Positions 7,932 to 16,627 of a stretch of DNA of 64,000 nt are shown piece after piece. A model generated the notes under the pieces. It was not told the origin of the DNA. It searched no databases and saw only the letters and a program-made list of their open reading frames with translations. This DNA is from Anaerovibrio sp. JC8 (GTDB lineage: Bacteria > Bacillota > Negativicutes > Selenomonadales > Selenomonadaceae). Position 1 is the first letter of the stretch, and every line of letters begins with the position of its first letter. Location: the NCBI RefSeq assembly GCF_002100115.1, contig NZ_ANBM01000005.1:186001-250000 (forward strand), given 5' to 3'. A program made the position numbers and the translations under genes.

Positions 7932-9851
7932 TTAATACTCAGCAGACTTGGTTTCAATCTTCTCCTGCAGCAGAGCGATGAACTCATCCACCTTCATGGT
8001 ACGGGTTTCCTTCTGGCCATGGCAGCGAACATTTACAGTGCCGTCAGCCACTTCCTGATCACCTACAACCAGGAGGTAAGGAATCTTCTTAACCTGACCC
8101 TCACGCATCTTGTAGCCAACCTTTTCATTGCGGTCATCTACCTCTACGCGGTAACCCATTTCAAACATCTTCTTTTTCAGCTCGAAGGCATAATCCATGT
8201 GCTTGTCGGTAATAGGCAGAATCTTGGCCTGCACTGGTGCCAGCCAGGTTGGGAATGCACCGGCATAGTTCTCAATGAGGATACCGATGAAGCGCTCAAT
8301 GGAACCATATACTACACGGTGAATCATAACCGGACGATGCTTCTGGCCATCCTCACCAACATAGGTCAAGTCAAACTTCTCCGGCAGCTGCATATCCAGC
8401 TGGATAGTACCACACTGCCAGGTACGGCCGATGGAATCCTTCAGATGGAAGTCAATCTTAGGGCCATAGAATGCACCGTCACCCTCGTTGACAATATACT
8501 CCAGTCCACGATGGTCAAGGGCGTTCTTCAGGCCGTTGGTAGCCAGCTCCCACATCTCATCGGAGCCCATGGAATCCTCAGGACGGGTGGACAGCTCTGC
8601 ATGATACTCAAGACCGAAGGTGCTGTATACTTCATCAAAGAGGTCGATAACCTTCTGGATTTCGCCCTCAATCTGCTCAGGAGTCATGAAGATATGGGCA
8701 TCATCCTGAGTGAAGTTACGTACACGGAACAGACCGTGAAGTGCACCGGAAAGCTCATGACGATGAACCAGACCAAGCTCGCCGGCACGGAGTGGCAGGT
8801 CACGATAGCTGTGCTGCTGAGTCTTGTAGACAATCATGCCGCCCGGGCAGTTCATTGGCTTTACAGCATAATCCTCACCATCAATTTCGGTGAAGTACAT
8901 ATTCTCCTTGTAATGAGCCCAGTGACCGGAACGCTCCCACAGCTGACGGTTCAGAATCATTGGAGTCTTGATTTCCTGATAGCCATAGCGGCGATGAACC
9001 TCACGCCAGTAGTTAATCAGCTCATTGCGGATAACCATGCCGTTTGGATGGAAGAATGGGAAGCCAGGGCCCTCCTCATGAATGCTGAAGAGATCCAGCT
9101 CCTTGCCCAGCTTGCGGTGGTCACGCTTGGCAGCCTCCTCCAGCATGTGGAGGTAAGCATCCAGCTCGTCCTTCTTCTCGAAGGCAGTACCATATACACG
9201 CTGGAGCATCTTGTTCTCAACATTGCCACGCCAGTAAGCACCAGCAACACTCTGGAGCTTGATGGCCTTTACCTTGCCGGTGGAAATAACGTGAGGACCG
9301 GCGCAAAGGTCGGTGAACTCACCCTGGGAATACAGGGAAATAGTAGCATCCTCAGGCAGGTCATTAATAAGCTCTACCTTGTAGCTTTCCCCGGCAGCCT
9401 TGAACATGTCCAAAGCCTCCTGGCGGCTAACTTCCTTACGCTCCAGCTTCAGGTTCTCCTTGACGATCTTGTTCATCTCTTTTTCGATGTCCTTCAGATC
9501 CTCTTCAGTAAGGCGCTTCTCCATATCAATATCATAGTAGAAGCCATTATCAATAGCCGGACCAATAGCCAGCTGTACATTTTCAGACTTATAGAGGCGC
9601 TTAATGGCCTGGGCCAAAATATGGGAGCCGGTGTGACGCAGTGCCCAACGGCCTTCCTCATCCTCAAAGGTGAGGAATTTGATGCTGGCATCCTTATCAA
9701 GAACAGTAGTAATATCCTTGGTCTCACCATCAATGCTGATAGCCAGTACCTTCTTGGCCAGACTGTTGCTGATGGACTTAACCAGCTCCAGACCGGAGAT
9801 ACCAGCCTCTGCTTCACGAACTGACCCATCTGGCATAGTTAATTTAATCAT
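7932..9851 (-). CDS. thrS: Threonyl-tRNA synthetase
   Basis: 639-residue class II synthetase that charges tRNA-Thr. Domains in order: TGS (MIKLTMPDGSVREAEAG), second additional/editing domain (HTGSHILAQAIKRLY; the HxxxH and a distant CAGPHV segment form the zinc editing site), catalytic core (motif 2 FRVRNFTQDDAHIF, NCPGGM zinc Cys), and C-terminal anticodon-binding domain (ARILPITDKH-like, YRVEVDDRNEKVGYKMRE). ATG at 9851 has AGGAGG eight bases upstream; TTG at 9857 is in frame but too close to that site. A threonine T-box leader controls it. Confidence 0.98.
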   Translation of the reverse strand: MIKLTMPDGSVREAEAGISGLELVKSISNSLAKKVLAISIDGETKDITTVLDKDASIKFLTFEDEEGRWALRHTGSHILAQAIKRLYKSENVQLAIGPAIDNGFYYDIDMEKRLTEEDLKDIEKEMNKIVKENLKLERKEVSRQEALDMFKAAGESYKVELINDLPEDATISLYSQGEFTDLCAGPHVISTGKVKAIKLQSVAGAYWRGNVENKMLQRVYGTAFEKKDELDAYLHMLEEAAKRDHRKLGKELDLFSIHEEGPGFPFFHPNGMVIRNELINYWREVHRRYGYQEIKTPMILNRQLWERSGHWAHYKENMYFTEIDGEDYAVKPMNCPGGMIVYKTQQHSYRDLPLRAGELGLVHRHELSGALHGLFRVRNFTQDDAHIFMTPEQIEGEIQKVIDLFDEVYSTFGLEYHAELSTRPEDSMGSDEMWELATNGLKNALDHRGLEYIVNEGDGAFYGPKIDFHLKDSIGRTWQCGTIQLDMQLPEKFDLTYVGEDGQKHRPVMIHRVVYGSIERFIGILIENYAGAFPTWLAPVQAKILPITDKHMDYAFELKKKMFEMGYRVEVDDRNEKVGYKMREGQVKKIPYLLVVGDQEVADGTVNVRCHGQKETRTMKVDEFIALLQEKIETKSAEY

Positions 9852-9870
9852 AATCAATTCCTCCTAAAAT

Positions 9871-10126
9871 AAAAAAATACCTCAATCCCAATAGGGACGA
9901 GGTATACACTTCGCGGTTCCACCCTGCTTGCCACACTTACATATAAATGTGACCAACTTTGACGATGTTAACGGAATCATTCCGGCAGCATTTAGTATAG
10001 GTTCATGCTGCGGCTCCGAAGGGGTAACAACAGACTCAATTATAGGACTTTCCAGCAACCGTCCCTCTCTGAATAACGAACTTCTGCGTCATGGCTTCTT
10101 CATGGCCTGTACAATATCTAAATTAC
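9871..10126 (-). promoter_or_regulatory. T-box riboswitch of thrS
   Basis: The minus strand carries AGGGTGGAACCGCG at 9925-9912, the T-box antiterminator core that pairs with the tRNA acceptor end. It is followed by a terminator: CCTCGTCCC / GGGATTGAGG and TATTTTTTT at 9903-9871. Upstream, AGAGAG and GGTTGCTGGAAAG match stem I features. The specifier is probably ACC (Thr) at 10025-10023, in the same relation to the following CGGAG segment as the Phe codon in the pheS leader. Uncharged tRNA-Thr would allow read-through into thrS. Confidence 0.92.
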
Positions 10127-10132
10127 TGTCTA

Positions 10133-10161
10133 ATTATAGTATTCATATAATTCACTGTCAA
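10133..10161 (-). promoter_or_regulatory. Consensus promoter of thrS
   Basis: Minus strand TTGACA (10161-10156), 17 bases, TATAAT (10138-10133): a perfect consensus sigma-70/A promoter. Transcription would begin near 10126, giving a leader of about 275 bases. Confidence 0.9.
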
Positions 10162-10169
10162 GAAAATAA

Positions 10170-10463
10170 TTAGCGGCTGGCCACCTGAATTTTCTGCCCG
10201 TCCCTGGCAATGATCGGAATCTGCAGCTTGCGGCCTGCCCGCATATCCCGGGCATTTTTAATGTCATTGATCTCCCGGATAGCTACAGTCAGCTCCTCCA
10301 GCTGCTCACTGTCAGAGGTGTAGCGGCTGGCAATATTCTCAACACTTTCACCATGCTGTACCACCACGGTATCAAATTCAGACGCTCTGAGATAGGAATT
10401 GGTTAAATTGAATGGGGACAAAACTGCAAGACCAACCAGAATAGCAATAACAAAGTTCTTCAT
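10170..10463 (-). CDS. LysM-domain membrane-anchored protein, YneA-like SOS cell-division inhibitor candidate
   Basis: 97-residue protein: N-terminal membrane anchor or signal (KNFVIAILVGLAVLSPFNL, residues 2-20) and one LysM domain (VVQHGESVENIASRYTSDSEQLEELTVAIREINDI), a peptidoglycan-binding fold, ending in a short basic tail. Size and layout match Bacillus YneA, which halts septation during DNA damage. The promoter carries LexA-type sequences, supporting SOS control. ATG at 10463 has AAAGGAG upstream. It stands alone between the thrS promoter and a divergent small gene. The sequence alone does not prove division inhibition; a housekeeping LysM protein is the alternative. Confidence 0.75.
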   Translation of the reverse strand: MKNFVIAILVGLAVLSPFNLTNSYLRASEFDTVVVQHGESVENIASRYTSDSEQLEELTVAIREINDIKNARDMRAGRKLQIPIIARDGQKIQVASR

Positions 10464-10498
10464 AATAATGCTCCTTTACGACTGAATTTGAAATAATG

Positions 10499-10510
10499 CA
10501 ACATACGTTC
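10499..10510 (-). promoter_or_regulatory. Candidate LexA box (downstream site)
   Basis: GAACGTATGTTG differs in one base from the Gram-positive LexA consensus GAAC-N4-GTTC. It lies about 30-40 bases after the predicted transcription start. Confidence 0.55.
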
Positions 10511-10546
10511 AAAGAAAATAAGTTCTTAAAACCTCTGTTTGGTTAG

Positions 10547-10575
10547 ATATTATCATAGAATCAATGTTCTGTCAA
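10547..10575 (-). promoter_or_regulatory. Promoter of the YneA-like gene
   Basis: Minus strand TTGACA (10575-10570), 17 bases, TAATAT (10552-10547). The spacer contains a LexA-like box directly after the -35 hexamer. Confidence 0.8.
10558..10569 (-). promoter_or_regulatory. Candidate LexA box (core promoter site)
   Basis: GAACATTGATTC, one mismatch to GAAC-N4-GTTC, sits in the promoter spacer where a bound repressor would block RNA polymerase. Confidence 0.5.
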
Positions 10576-10597
10576 TAATTTACCAAACAAATTTTCG

Positions 10598-10626
10598 TTG
10601 ATTTTATTTTTTCTTTCTGATACATT
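10598..10626 (+). promoter_or_regulatory. Promoter of the 86-residue unknown gene
   Basis: TTGATT (10598-10603), 17 bases, TACATT (10621-10626), 38 bases before the start codon. It is divergent from the YneA-like promoter. Confidence 0.55.
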
Positions 10627-10664
10627 ATCTGTGTTAGTTATGTATCAGTAAAAAGGAGGTTCCC

Positions 10665-10925
10665 ATGGTTTTACACGGAGCCGTTATCATTGAGCAGGGC
10701 GTAAAATTTGCCCTTATATCGGTCAAACAGTCCGTTACCCAATATACAGTCCGTTCCACCAGATTTCGGCATGCCATTGCACCTTTTTTTCCGAACATGC
10801 CAATTATCCTCATGTCCCAGGATAAAAACGGTGTCCCCCACTACTATGGCCGCAAGGACATTGTGGAGTTTCTGAAAACCGTGCCCCTGGACCGGATTCC
10901 ATGGAAAGTGTATCACATTTATTAA
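10665..10925 (+). CDS. Small protein of unknown function (86 residues)
   Basis: I do not recognise this protein. It is real on context: AAAAAGGAGG seven bases before ATG, a promoter upstream and a terminator 25 bases after the stop, all on the plus strand between minus-strand genes. The sequence starts MVLHGAVIIEQGVKFALISV and ends RIPWKVYHIY. It is mixed alpha/beta-looking with a short basic centre (VRSTRFRH), no cysteines, no signal peptide and no membrane segment. A segment QDKNGVPHYYGRKDIVEFL reads like a surface turn followed by a helix. It could be a small cytoplasmic regulator or enzyme accessory; no function is assigned. Confidence 0.7.
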   Translation: MVLHGAVIIEQGVKFALISVKQSVTQYTVRSTRFRHAIAPFFPNMPIILMSQDKNGVPHYYGRKDIVEFLKTVPLDRIPWKVYHIY

Positions 10926-10950
10926 AAAAGAAAATGATTTTGTGGTCAAA

Positions 10951-10982
10951 AAAATAACCATCCCGAAGGATGGTTATTTTTA
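10951..10982. terminator. Bidirectional terminator
   Basis: ATAACCATCC-CGAA-GGATGGTTAT with A-rich and T-rich flanks. It serves the small plus-strand gene and the minus-strand pheST operon, whose stop is at 11001. Confidence 0.88.
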
Positions 10983-11000
10983 TTTGCATTTATTAAATTA

Positions 11001-13436
11001 TCAGCCACGGAGCTCAGCGTCAAACTTCTTCTCCACTGCAGCAATAATCTTGTTGAAGGACTCATCCACCTCTTCATCGGTGAGGGTCTTGTCATTGGAC
11101 TGGAACAGCATGGTGAAGGCCACACTCTTCTTGCCAGCCTCAATCTGCTTGCCGGTATAGAGGTCAAAGAGAACAGCTCTCTTGAAGTACTTGCCGCCAT
11201 TTCCGATAATGGTCTTTTCGATGTCGGAGGCATTTACATCCTTGTCCACCAGAATTGCCAGATCACGGAAAACAGCAGGATACTTAGGCAGCGCATCAAA
11301 GTTGAACTTTGCGGAGCTGTACTTCATAAGGGTAGGCACATCCATTTCAAAAATGTATGCCTTCTTGGTAATACCAAAGTTTTCAGCCACCTGTGGATGC
11401 AGCTCACCTACAGCAGCGATAATGTCCTTGCCCTTCTTGAAGAGAGCAGTCTTGCCAGGGTGCATTGCAGTATACTCCCCTGCCTCCACCTGATATCTGT
11501 TTATGTTCCGTCTTGCCAGCAGCTCCTCCACAACGCCCTTGGCATCGTAGAAGTCAATCATGTCGTCACCGGTATTCCAGCCCATTGGATTACGGCGTCC
11601 GCACATAAAGCCGGCTACCTTTACCACCTCATCAGGAAGCTCGGTGAGAGGCAGTGATTTTGGATAAAATACAGGTGCTACATCATAAAGGCGGATATCC
11701 TCGTTCTTGCGGGAAAGGTTGCGGACAGCATTTTCAATGACGCTGGCCAACAGGCTGGTACGAACCAGCTGTGCCTCCTCAACAAAAGGATTCATGAGAG
11801 GAATAGCCTTGCGAAGCGGACTGTCCTCCGGAATCAGCATCTTGTCCAGTACATCATAATTGCTGAAGCTGAAGGACAGCTCCTCACTCAGGCCAATGTG
11901 GGTCAGAGTAATCTTAATGTGGTCGATGAAGTCCTGCAATGGGCTCTGAACACCCTGAACCATGGTTCCCTTAGGGGTAGTTGACTGAATGTTGTCAAAG
12001 CCATAGATGCGGGCAACCTCCTCGGAAAGGTCCTCCATAAAGGTTACGTCATTTCTCCAGGAAGGAACTGACACATGGTAGCCCCCCTTGCCGTCGGCCT
12101 CGCACTTGAAGTCAAGGCTTTCCAGGATTTCCACCATCTTTTCTGCCGGAATATCAGTACCCAGGCGCTTGTTAATCTGCTCCGGAGCAAAGTCAACAGA
12201 AACAGGCTCCTTTGCCACCGGATATACATCTACGATACCCTTGGTAACGGTGCAGGCGCCCATATCCTGAAGGAGCTGGGCTGCTCTGTCCAGAGCCCGC
12301 ATGGTCTGGGTCTCATCCACACCGCGCTCAAAGCGGCCGGAGGCCTCGGAACGAAGGCCGCAGGAACGGGCAGTACGACGGATGCTGGCACCATTGAAGG
12401 CAGCTGCCTCCAGTACAACTGTAGTGGTATTTTCAGTAACCTCAGACTCCAGGCCACCCATTATACCAGCCAGGCCAGCCGGCTTTTCGCTGTCGGCAAT
12501 AACCAGCTCCTCACCCTTGGCAAGACGGGAGGAATCATCAAGAGTATGGAGGTTTTCCCCCGCTGCCGCCTTGCGGGCAGTAAGGCTATGGCCGGCAATC
12601 TGGTCATAATCATAAGCATGCATTGGCTGTCCCAACTCCACCATAACAAAGTTGGTAACATCCACAATATTGTTGATGGCACGGATTCCCGCATTTTCCA
12701 GACGGATCTGCATCCACTCAGGGGACTCCATTACCTTTACGTTCTTCAGTACTCTGGCAGAGAAACGGGAGCAAAGGTCGTTAGCCTCAATGCCAATCTT
12801 AATCATATCAGCTGTGGAGGCCTCATCATCCTCATTAACCTTAATCTCAGGCCACTTTGGAGTGTTGCCGGTAAGCACCGCAATCTCACGTACAAGGCCA
12901 AAAACACTGAAGCAGTCACCACGGTTGGCAGTGAGCTCAAACTCCAAAATATCATCGTCAAGACCGAGAGCATCCTTGGCTGGAATACCCACCTCAGTAT
13001 CGGCCGGCAGAATGTAAATGCCATCCTTCTGCTCGTCAGTAAGGGCAGTCAAGTCCATCTTCAGCTCATCAGCAGAGCACAGCATACCATTGGAAGGAAC
13101 ACCACGGAGCTTGCCCTTGGAAATCTTCAGGCCGTTAGGCAGCTTGGCGCCAATCATGGCAACAGGAACAATATCCCCCTGCTTTACGTTCTGGGCACCA
13201 GTTACTATCTGAACCAGCTCAGGCTGGCCCACATTCATCTGGGTGATGAACATGTGGTCAGAGTCCGGATGACGCTCAATGGTCTCAACCCGGCCGGTAA
13301 CTACCTTATCCAGGCCCTCACCGGCGTGAACCACGTTCTCCACGGGAATACCCGCCATGGTCAGCTTGTCAGCCAGCTCATCGGAAGTCTCAGTGAAATC
13401 TATATAATCGTGAAGCCATTTAATCGATACCTGCAT
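11001..13436 (-). CDS. pheT: Phenylalanyl-tRNA synthetase beta subunit
   Basis: 811-residue beta chain of the alpha2-beta2 synthetase. Domains: N-terminal B1 (MQVSIKWLHDYIDFTE), tRNA-binding B2 OB fold (VVTGRVETIERHPDSDHMFI), B3/B4 editing region that hydrolyses mischarged Tyr-tRNA-Phe (DVTNFVMVELGQPMHAYD), B5 (INKRLGTDIP), a catalytic-like B6/B7 domain and a C-terminal anticodon-binding fold (ALPKYPAVFRDLAILVD, FTMLFQSNDKTLTDEEV). Length is typical. ATG at 13436 has GGAGGGG upstream and lies 18 bases after pheS, so the two are co-transcribed and controlled by the pheS T-box. Confidence 0.98.
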   Translation of the reverse strand: MQVSIKWLHDYIDFTETSDELADKLTMAGIPVENVVHAGEGLDKVVTGRVETIERHPDSDHMFITQMNVGQPELVQIVTGAQNVKQGDIVPVAMIGAKLPNGLKISKGKLRGVPSNGMLCSADELKMDLTALTDEQKDGIYILPADTEVGIPAKDALGLDDDILEFELTANRGDCFSVFGLVREIAVLTGNTPKWPEIKVNEDDEASTADMIKIGIEANDLCSRFSARVLKNVKVMESPEWMQIRLENAGIRAINNIVDVTNFVMVELGQPMHAYDYDQIAGHSLTARKAAAGENLHTLDDSSRLAKGEELVIADSEKPAGLAGIMGGLESEVTENTTTVVLEAAAFNGASIRRTARSCGLRSEASGRFERGVDETQTMRALDRAAQLLQDMGACTVTKGIVDVYPVAKEPVSVDFAPEQINKRLGTDIPAEKMVEILESLDFKCEADGKGGYHVSVPSWRNDVTFMEDLSEEVARIYGFDNIQSTTPKGTMVQGVQSPLQDFIDHIKITLTHIGLSEELSFSFSNYDVLDKMLIPEDSPLRKAIPLMNPFVEEAQLVRTSLLASVIENAVRNLSRKNEDIRLYDVAPVFYPKSLPLTELPDEVVKVAGFMCGRRNPMGWNTGDDMIDFYDAKGVVEELLARRNINRYQVEAGEYTAMHPGKTALFKKGKDIIAAVGELHPQVAENFGITKKAYIFEMDVPTLMKYSSAKFNFDALPKYPAVFRDLAILVDKDVNASDIEKTIIGNGGKYFKRAVLFDLYTGKQIEAGKKSVAFTMLFQSNDKTLTDEEVDESFNKIIAAVEKKFDAELRG

Positions 13437-13454
13437 TTTCTATCCCCTCCCTAA

Positions 13455-14483
13455 TTAAAACTGTTCCAGCAGACGAATATCGTTGTCATAGAACAGACGA
13501 AGATCATCAATACCATACTTCAGCATGGTGATACGCTCAACACCCATACCGAAAGCAAAGCCGCTTACCTTGGAAGGGTCATAGCCGCTCATTTTGAGTA
13601 CATTTGGATGAATCATACCGGCACCCAGGATTTCCAGCCAGCCGGTTCCCTTGCACACACGGCAGCCCTGGCCCTTGCACATTACGCAGGAAATATCCAC
13701 CTCGGTGCTTGGCTCAGTGAATGGGAAGAAGCTTGGACGAAGACGTACCTTTACATCCTTGTTGAAAATCTGACGCAGGAAATCCTCCAGGGTTCCCTTC
13801 AAATCGGAAAAGCTGATGTTCTTGTCAATAACCATGCCCTCAATCTGGGTAAACATTGGGGAATGGGTAGCATCATAATCATCGCGGCGATATACACGGC
13901 CCGGTGCAATCATGCGGATTGGGCTGTTTGGCTCATGGGCCTCCATGGTACGTGCCTGAACAGGAGAAGTCTGGGAACGCATGAGAATGTCCTCAGTGAT
14001 GTAGAAGGAATCCTGCATATCACGGGCAGGATGATCCTTTGGCAGATTCAGTGCCTCAAAGTTATAGTAGTCCTTCTCGATTTCAGGACCCTCCTCCACG
14101 CTGAAGCCCATACGCATGAAAATATTCTTGATCTGCATAAGGGTTACGGTAAGAGGATGAATGTGACCATGGTTGGTAGGACGGCCCGGCAGGGTAACAT
14201 CAATCTTCTCGCTGGCCAGACGCTTTGCCATTTCCTTGGCCTTCAGCTCCTGATTTTTCTCCGCAATAAGCTGCTCCAGCTGCTGACGGGCATCATTAAC
14301 TATCTGGCCAATGCGGGGACGGTCCTCCGCACTGAGCTGGCCCATGCCTCTGAGTATAGAGGTGAGCTCACCCTTTTTGCCAAGATACTTTACACGAATA
14401 TCATTTAAATCATTAAGAGTACCGGCTACATCTTTGATAGCCTTGGCTGCTTCCTGACGCAGCTGTTCAATCTTGCTTTCCAT
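13455..14483 (-). CDS. pheS: Phenylalanyl-tRNA synthetase alpha subunit
   Basis: 342-residue catalytic chain: N-terminal coiled coil (residues about 1-90), then the class II core with [35 protein letters not shown], motif 2 [20 protein letters not shown] and motif 3 [18 protein letters not shown]. The insert [17 protein letters not shown] is a cysteine-rich substrate loop common in Firmicute PheS. ATG at 14483. First gene of the pheST operon. Confidence 0.98.
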   Translation of the reverse strand: MESKIEQLRQEAAKAIKDVAGTLNDLNDIRVKYLGKKGELTSILRGMGQLSAEDRPRIGQIVNDARQQLEQLIAEKNQELKAKEMAKRLASEKIDVTLPGRPTNHGHIHPLTVTLMQIKNIFMRMGFSVEEGPEIEKDYYNFEALNLPKDHPARDMQDSFYITEDILMRSQTSPVQARTMEAHEPNSPIRMIAPGRVYRRDDYDATHSPMFTQIEGMVIDKNISFSDLKGTLEDFLRQIFNKDVKVRLRPSFFPFTEPSTEVDISCVMCKGQGCRVCKGTGWLEILGAGMIHPNVLKMSGYDPSKVSGFAFGMGVERITMLKYGIDDLRLFYDNDIRLLEQF

Positions 14484-14509
14484 AGTTGCCTCCTGATAAC
14501 TGATTTTTT

Positions 14510-14735
14510 GTAATATAAAAGACCCTCACCCACAAAAAGGGGCGAAGGTCTGATTCGCGGTACCACCCTAATTTATTACTCATTTACGCCGTAACGCTGC
14601 AATGCGCCCTGACTACATCTCTTCACCAGGGAGACTCCGGAGTGAACTTCACCTGGCCTTAGCTGCCCTGTTCTCAGTTATCAGGACTTCCTGTAAGCAT
14701 ATCTCCCGGCTACTCTCTCTTTCCTTGCCTAATGT
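14510..14735 (-). promoter_or_regulatory. T-box riboswitch of pheST
   Basis: The minus strand has AGGGTGGTACCGCG at 14569-14556 (T-box core). A terminator follows: AGACCTTCGCCC / GGGTGAGGGTCT then TTTTATATT (14551-14512). The likely specifier is TTC (Phe) at 14646-14644 just before ACTCCGGAG. The leader responds to uncharged tRNA-Phe. Confidence 0.92.
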
Positions 14736-14740
14736 AGAAC

Positions 14741-14769
14741 ATTCTACCACTTACCGAACAATATTGCAA
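14741..14769 (-). promoter_or_regulatory. Promoter of pheST
   Basis: Minus strand TTGCAA (14769-14764), 17 bases, TAGAAT (14746-14741), about 15 bases after the stop of the MarR gene. Confidence 0.75.
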
Positions 14770-14784
14770 ATTAATCTTTGATGA

Positions 14785-15246
14785 TTACCCCGCTATCTCC
14801 GGAAAAAGCTTTTCCTTAAGGTTGCCTACCATATTGCTCAAAATTCCCAAAAATACCTTTCTGTCCTCTTCGGAAATCCCGGCAAATTCAGCCTCAATCC
14901 ACTGGTGACGGCATTTATCAATGGCCTTGGCAGCCTTCCTGCCCTCCGCAGTGACCACTATATGGTTCTTGCGGTGATCCTGCTGGTCCTTTTCACGGAC
15001 AATATAGCCCAGACGGGCCAAAGAATTAAGCTCCCGGGTAACATAGGCCTTGTCCATATTCAACCGTTTGCCAATTTCATCCTGTACCATACCCTCATGC
15101 AAATATGAGGAATACAGAACTGCTCCCATGGTTACTGTCCTAATGGAATATGCCTTCATGCTCTGTTCAAAAAACCGTTTCCAGTACATAACAAGAGCAG
15201 ACATGGTCATTTCAATTGATTGGGTTATTGATGTTTTTTTATCCAT
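14785..15246 (-). CDS. MarR family transcriptional regulator
   Basis: 153-residue winged-helix dimeric regulator. The DNA-binding part reads MVQDEIGKRLNMDKAYVTRELNSLARLGYIVREKDQQDHRKNHIVVT with the wing HRKNHIVVTAEG. It probably represses a nearby or its own operon and responds to a small molecule or to oxidation. ATG at 15246 (MDKKTS) is preferred because GAGAGG stands seven bases upstream; TTG at 15264 would overlap that site. It follows the lipase gene by ten bases, so it is part of the carboxynorspermidine - lipase transcript. Ligand unknown. Confidence 0.9.
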   Translation of the reverse strand: MDKKTSITQSIEMTMSALVMYWKRFFEQSMKAYSIRTVTMGAVLYSSYLHEGMVQDEIGKRLNMDKAYVTRELNSLARLGYIVREKDQQDHRKNHIVVTAEGRKAAKAIDKCRHQWIEAEFAGISEEDRKVFLGILSNMVGNLKEKLFPEIAG

Positions 15247-15256
15247 TATAAGCCTC

Positions 15257-16627
15257 TCACTCAAAATTTTCTCTATTCATGGTACAACGGCCCAAGCTAT
15301 ATAAAACAGCTTCTATAGGTGATAAGTTGTCTGTGGTGGTGCCACAGGTCTGGGTACTGATTATATTGCCGTAGGGATCCGATATGTCCTCCTGAACAGT
15401 GATCTGATATACCTTCCGTGTCAATTGCTTTGCATCAATAGTAACCCGGCATATACGGTCACAGGAGGTCCTGATTGCTGCAGCATTCTGAGCTCTCTCA
15501 TCTGTCTCATCTCCATCTACCGACTCATCAAAATCATAGCCCTCTATCATTTCCGTAAGCTGTTTCATATAAACTGCATCATTGTCGATATCATCCGGAA
15601 GATGAACTACTGCCGGAGCCAGATAGGCCCTTCCCTTTACCGGCTTTCCAGGCAGGGAAAATATCGTGGTTGCCTCGTCTGCAGCAACATGGTTATGCAA
15701 ATCCTCATGCTCTGTCTCCAGGACATCCAAAAAATTACGGATGGAAGAATCCAGATACTCCGACATATTGTGGCTGAACTTCAAGGAATTTGGATTGCGT
15801 TTGCATTTTATCTCCTCTCCTGTCTGTTCATAGCCGGCCTTAATAAACTGCAGCAGGCCATGGACGGGATCGCCGCTCATGGTATATCTGGTATGCTTTA
15901 CCACATTGCCATATTCATTGGCAAAGGTTTTGTTGCCCACAGCCGGAGCTCCAAAGGTTACTATACGAATGCTGCCCGGTGGAATCCCCATACATTCCAT
16001 ACGGGTACCCAGCAGCACCGCTACAGCACCGCCCAGACTATGACCGGTCAGTACGAGATCCTCCTGGTCATTATAAATAATATCCATCAGCGGGTCCACC
16101 CCAAGGGAACCATCCTTCTTCGGGGTGAAAAAAGCCGTCTGGGTATAGTCATTGAAGCCCTTGTGGACCAACGGCTGAGCTGAGGTGGTCTTCTCAGTGG
16201 CGGCATACTGCTCAAACTCGGAAGGAACAGAACCACCAAACAGGACCTTTTGAAATCTGAGATCCACCTCCACATCCTTCATCTTTTCCGTCCCCGGAAC
16301 AGCAACGATGTTAAGGTACTTCCCCGACAGCTCCTCGGGTTCCTTTGATCTCAGTAAAATAAAGTTGGTATCAGCTTTTTTATCCTGATTGTTGTAATTG
16401 ACAATATCATAGCCATAATCAGAAATCACATCCCTGATTACCTCATTGAGCTGGCTCTTATAGGACATCATATCCAACAAGGCACAGGCATACTGAAGTC
16501 CGGCATTACGGACAGCCTCCGATGCGGCATTGGCCTGTCCCACAGCTACAGATAAAACCAAGGAAACGGCTATTACGATTTTACTGCCATAGGAAATCAC
16601 TTTAGATACGCATTTTGAAATCTCCAT
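15257..16627 (-). CDS. Exported class 3 lipase-like alpha/beta hydrolase
   Basis: 456-residue protein with an N-terminal signal peptide (hydrophobic IVIAVSLVLSVAVG, likely cut after AQANA-like residues near 35). The Lipase_3 fold is shown by GTEKMKD, FQKVLFGG and the nucleophile elbow LVLTGHSLGGAVAV with Ser about residue 197; a candidate Asp lies in TMSGDPVHG and candidate His residues in EDLHNHV. It would hydrolyse acyl esters outside the cytoplasmic membrane. ATG at 16627; the start overlaps the last 26 bases of the carboxynorspermidine decarboxylase gene, so translation is coupled. The C-terminal 120 residues have no recognised domain. Substrate unknown: triglyceride, phospholipid and lipoprotein are all possible. 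Confidence 0.82.
   Translation of the reverse strand: MEISKCVSKVISYGSKIVIAVSLVLSVAVGQANAASEAVRNAGLQYACALLDMMSYKSQLNEVIRDVISDYGYDIVNYNNQDKKADTNFILLRSKEPEELSGKYLNIVAVPGTEKMKDVEVDLRFQKVLFGGSVPSEFEQYAATEKTTSAQPLVHKGFNDYTQTAFFTPKKDGSLGVDPLMDIIYNDQEDLVLTGHSLGGAVAVLLGTRMECMGIPPGSIRIVTFGAPAVGNKTFANEYGNVVKHTRYTMSGDPVHGLLQFIKAGYEQTGEEIKCKRNPNSLKFSHNMSEYLDSSIRNFLDVLETEHEDLHNHVAADEATTIFSLPGKPVKGRAYLAPAVVHLPDDIDNDAVYMKQLTEMIEGYDFDESVDGDETDERAQNAAAIRTSCDRICRVTIDAKQLTRKVYQITVQEDISDPYGNIISTQTCGTTTDNLSPIEAVLYSLGRCTMNRENFE

Noticed and set aside
7854-9824. Long plus-strand reading frame opposite thrS (656 codons)
   Set aside because: It mirrors the thrS codon pattern, has no ribosome site and no family resemblance; thrS is certain on the other strand.
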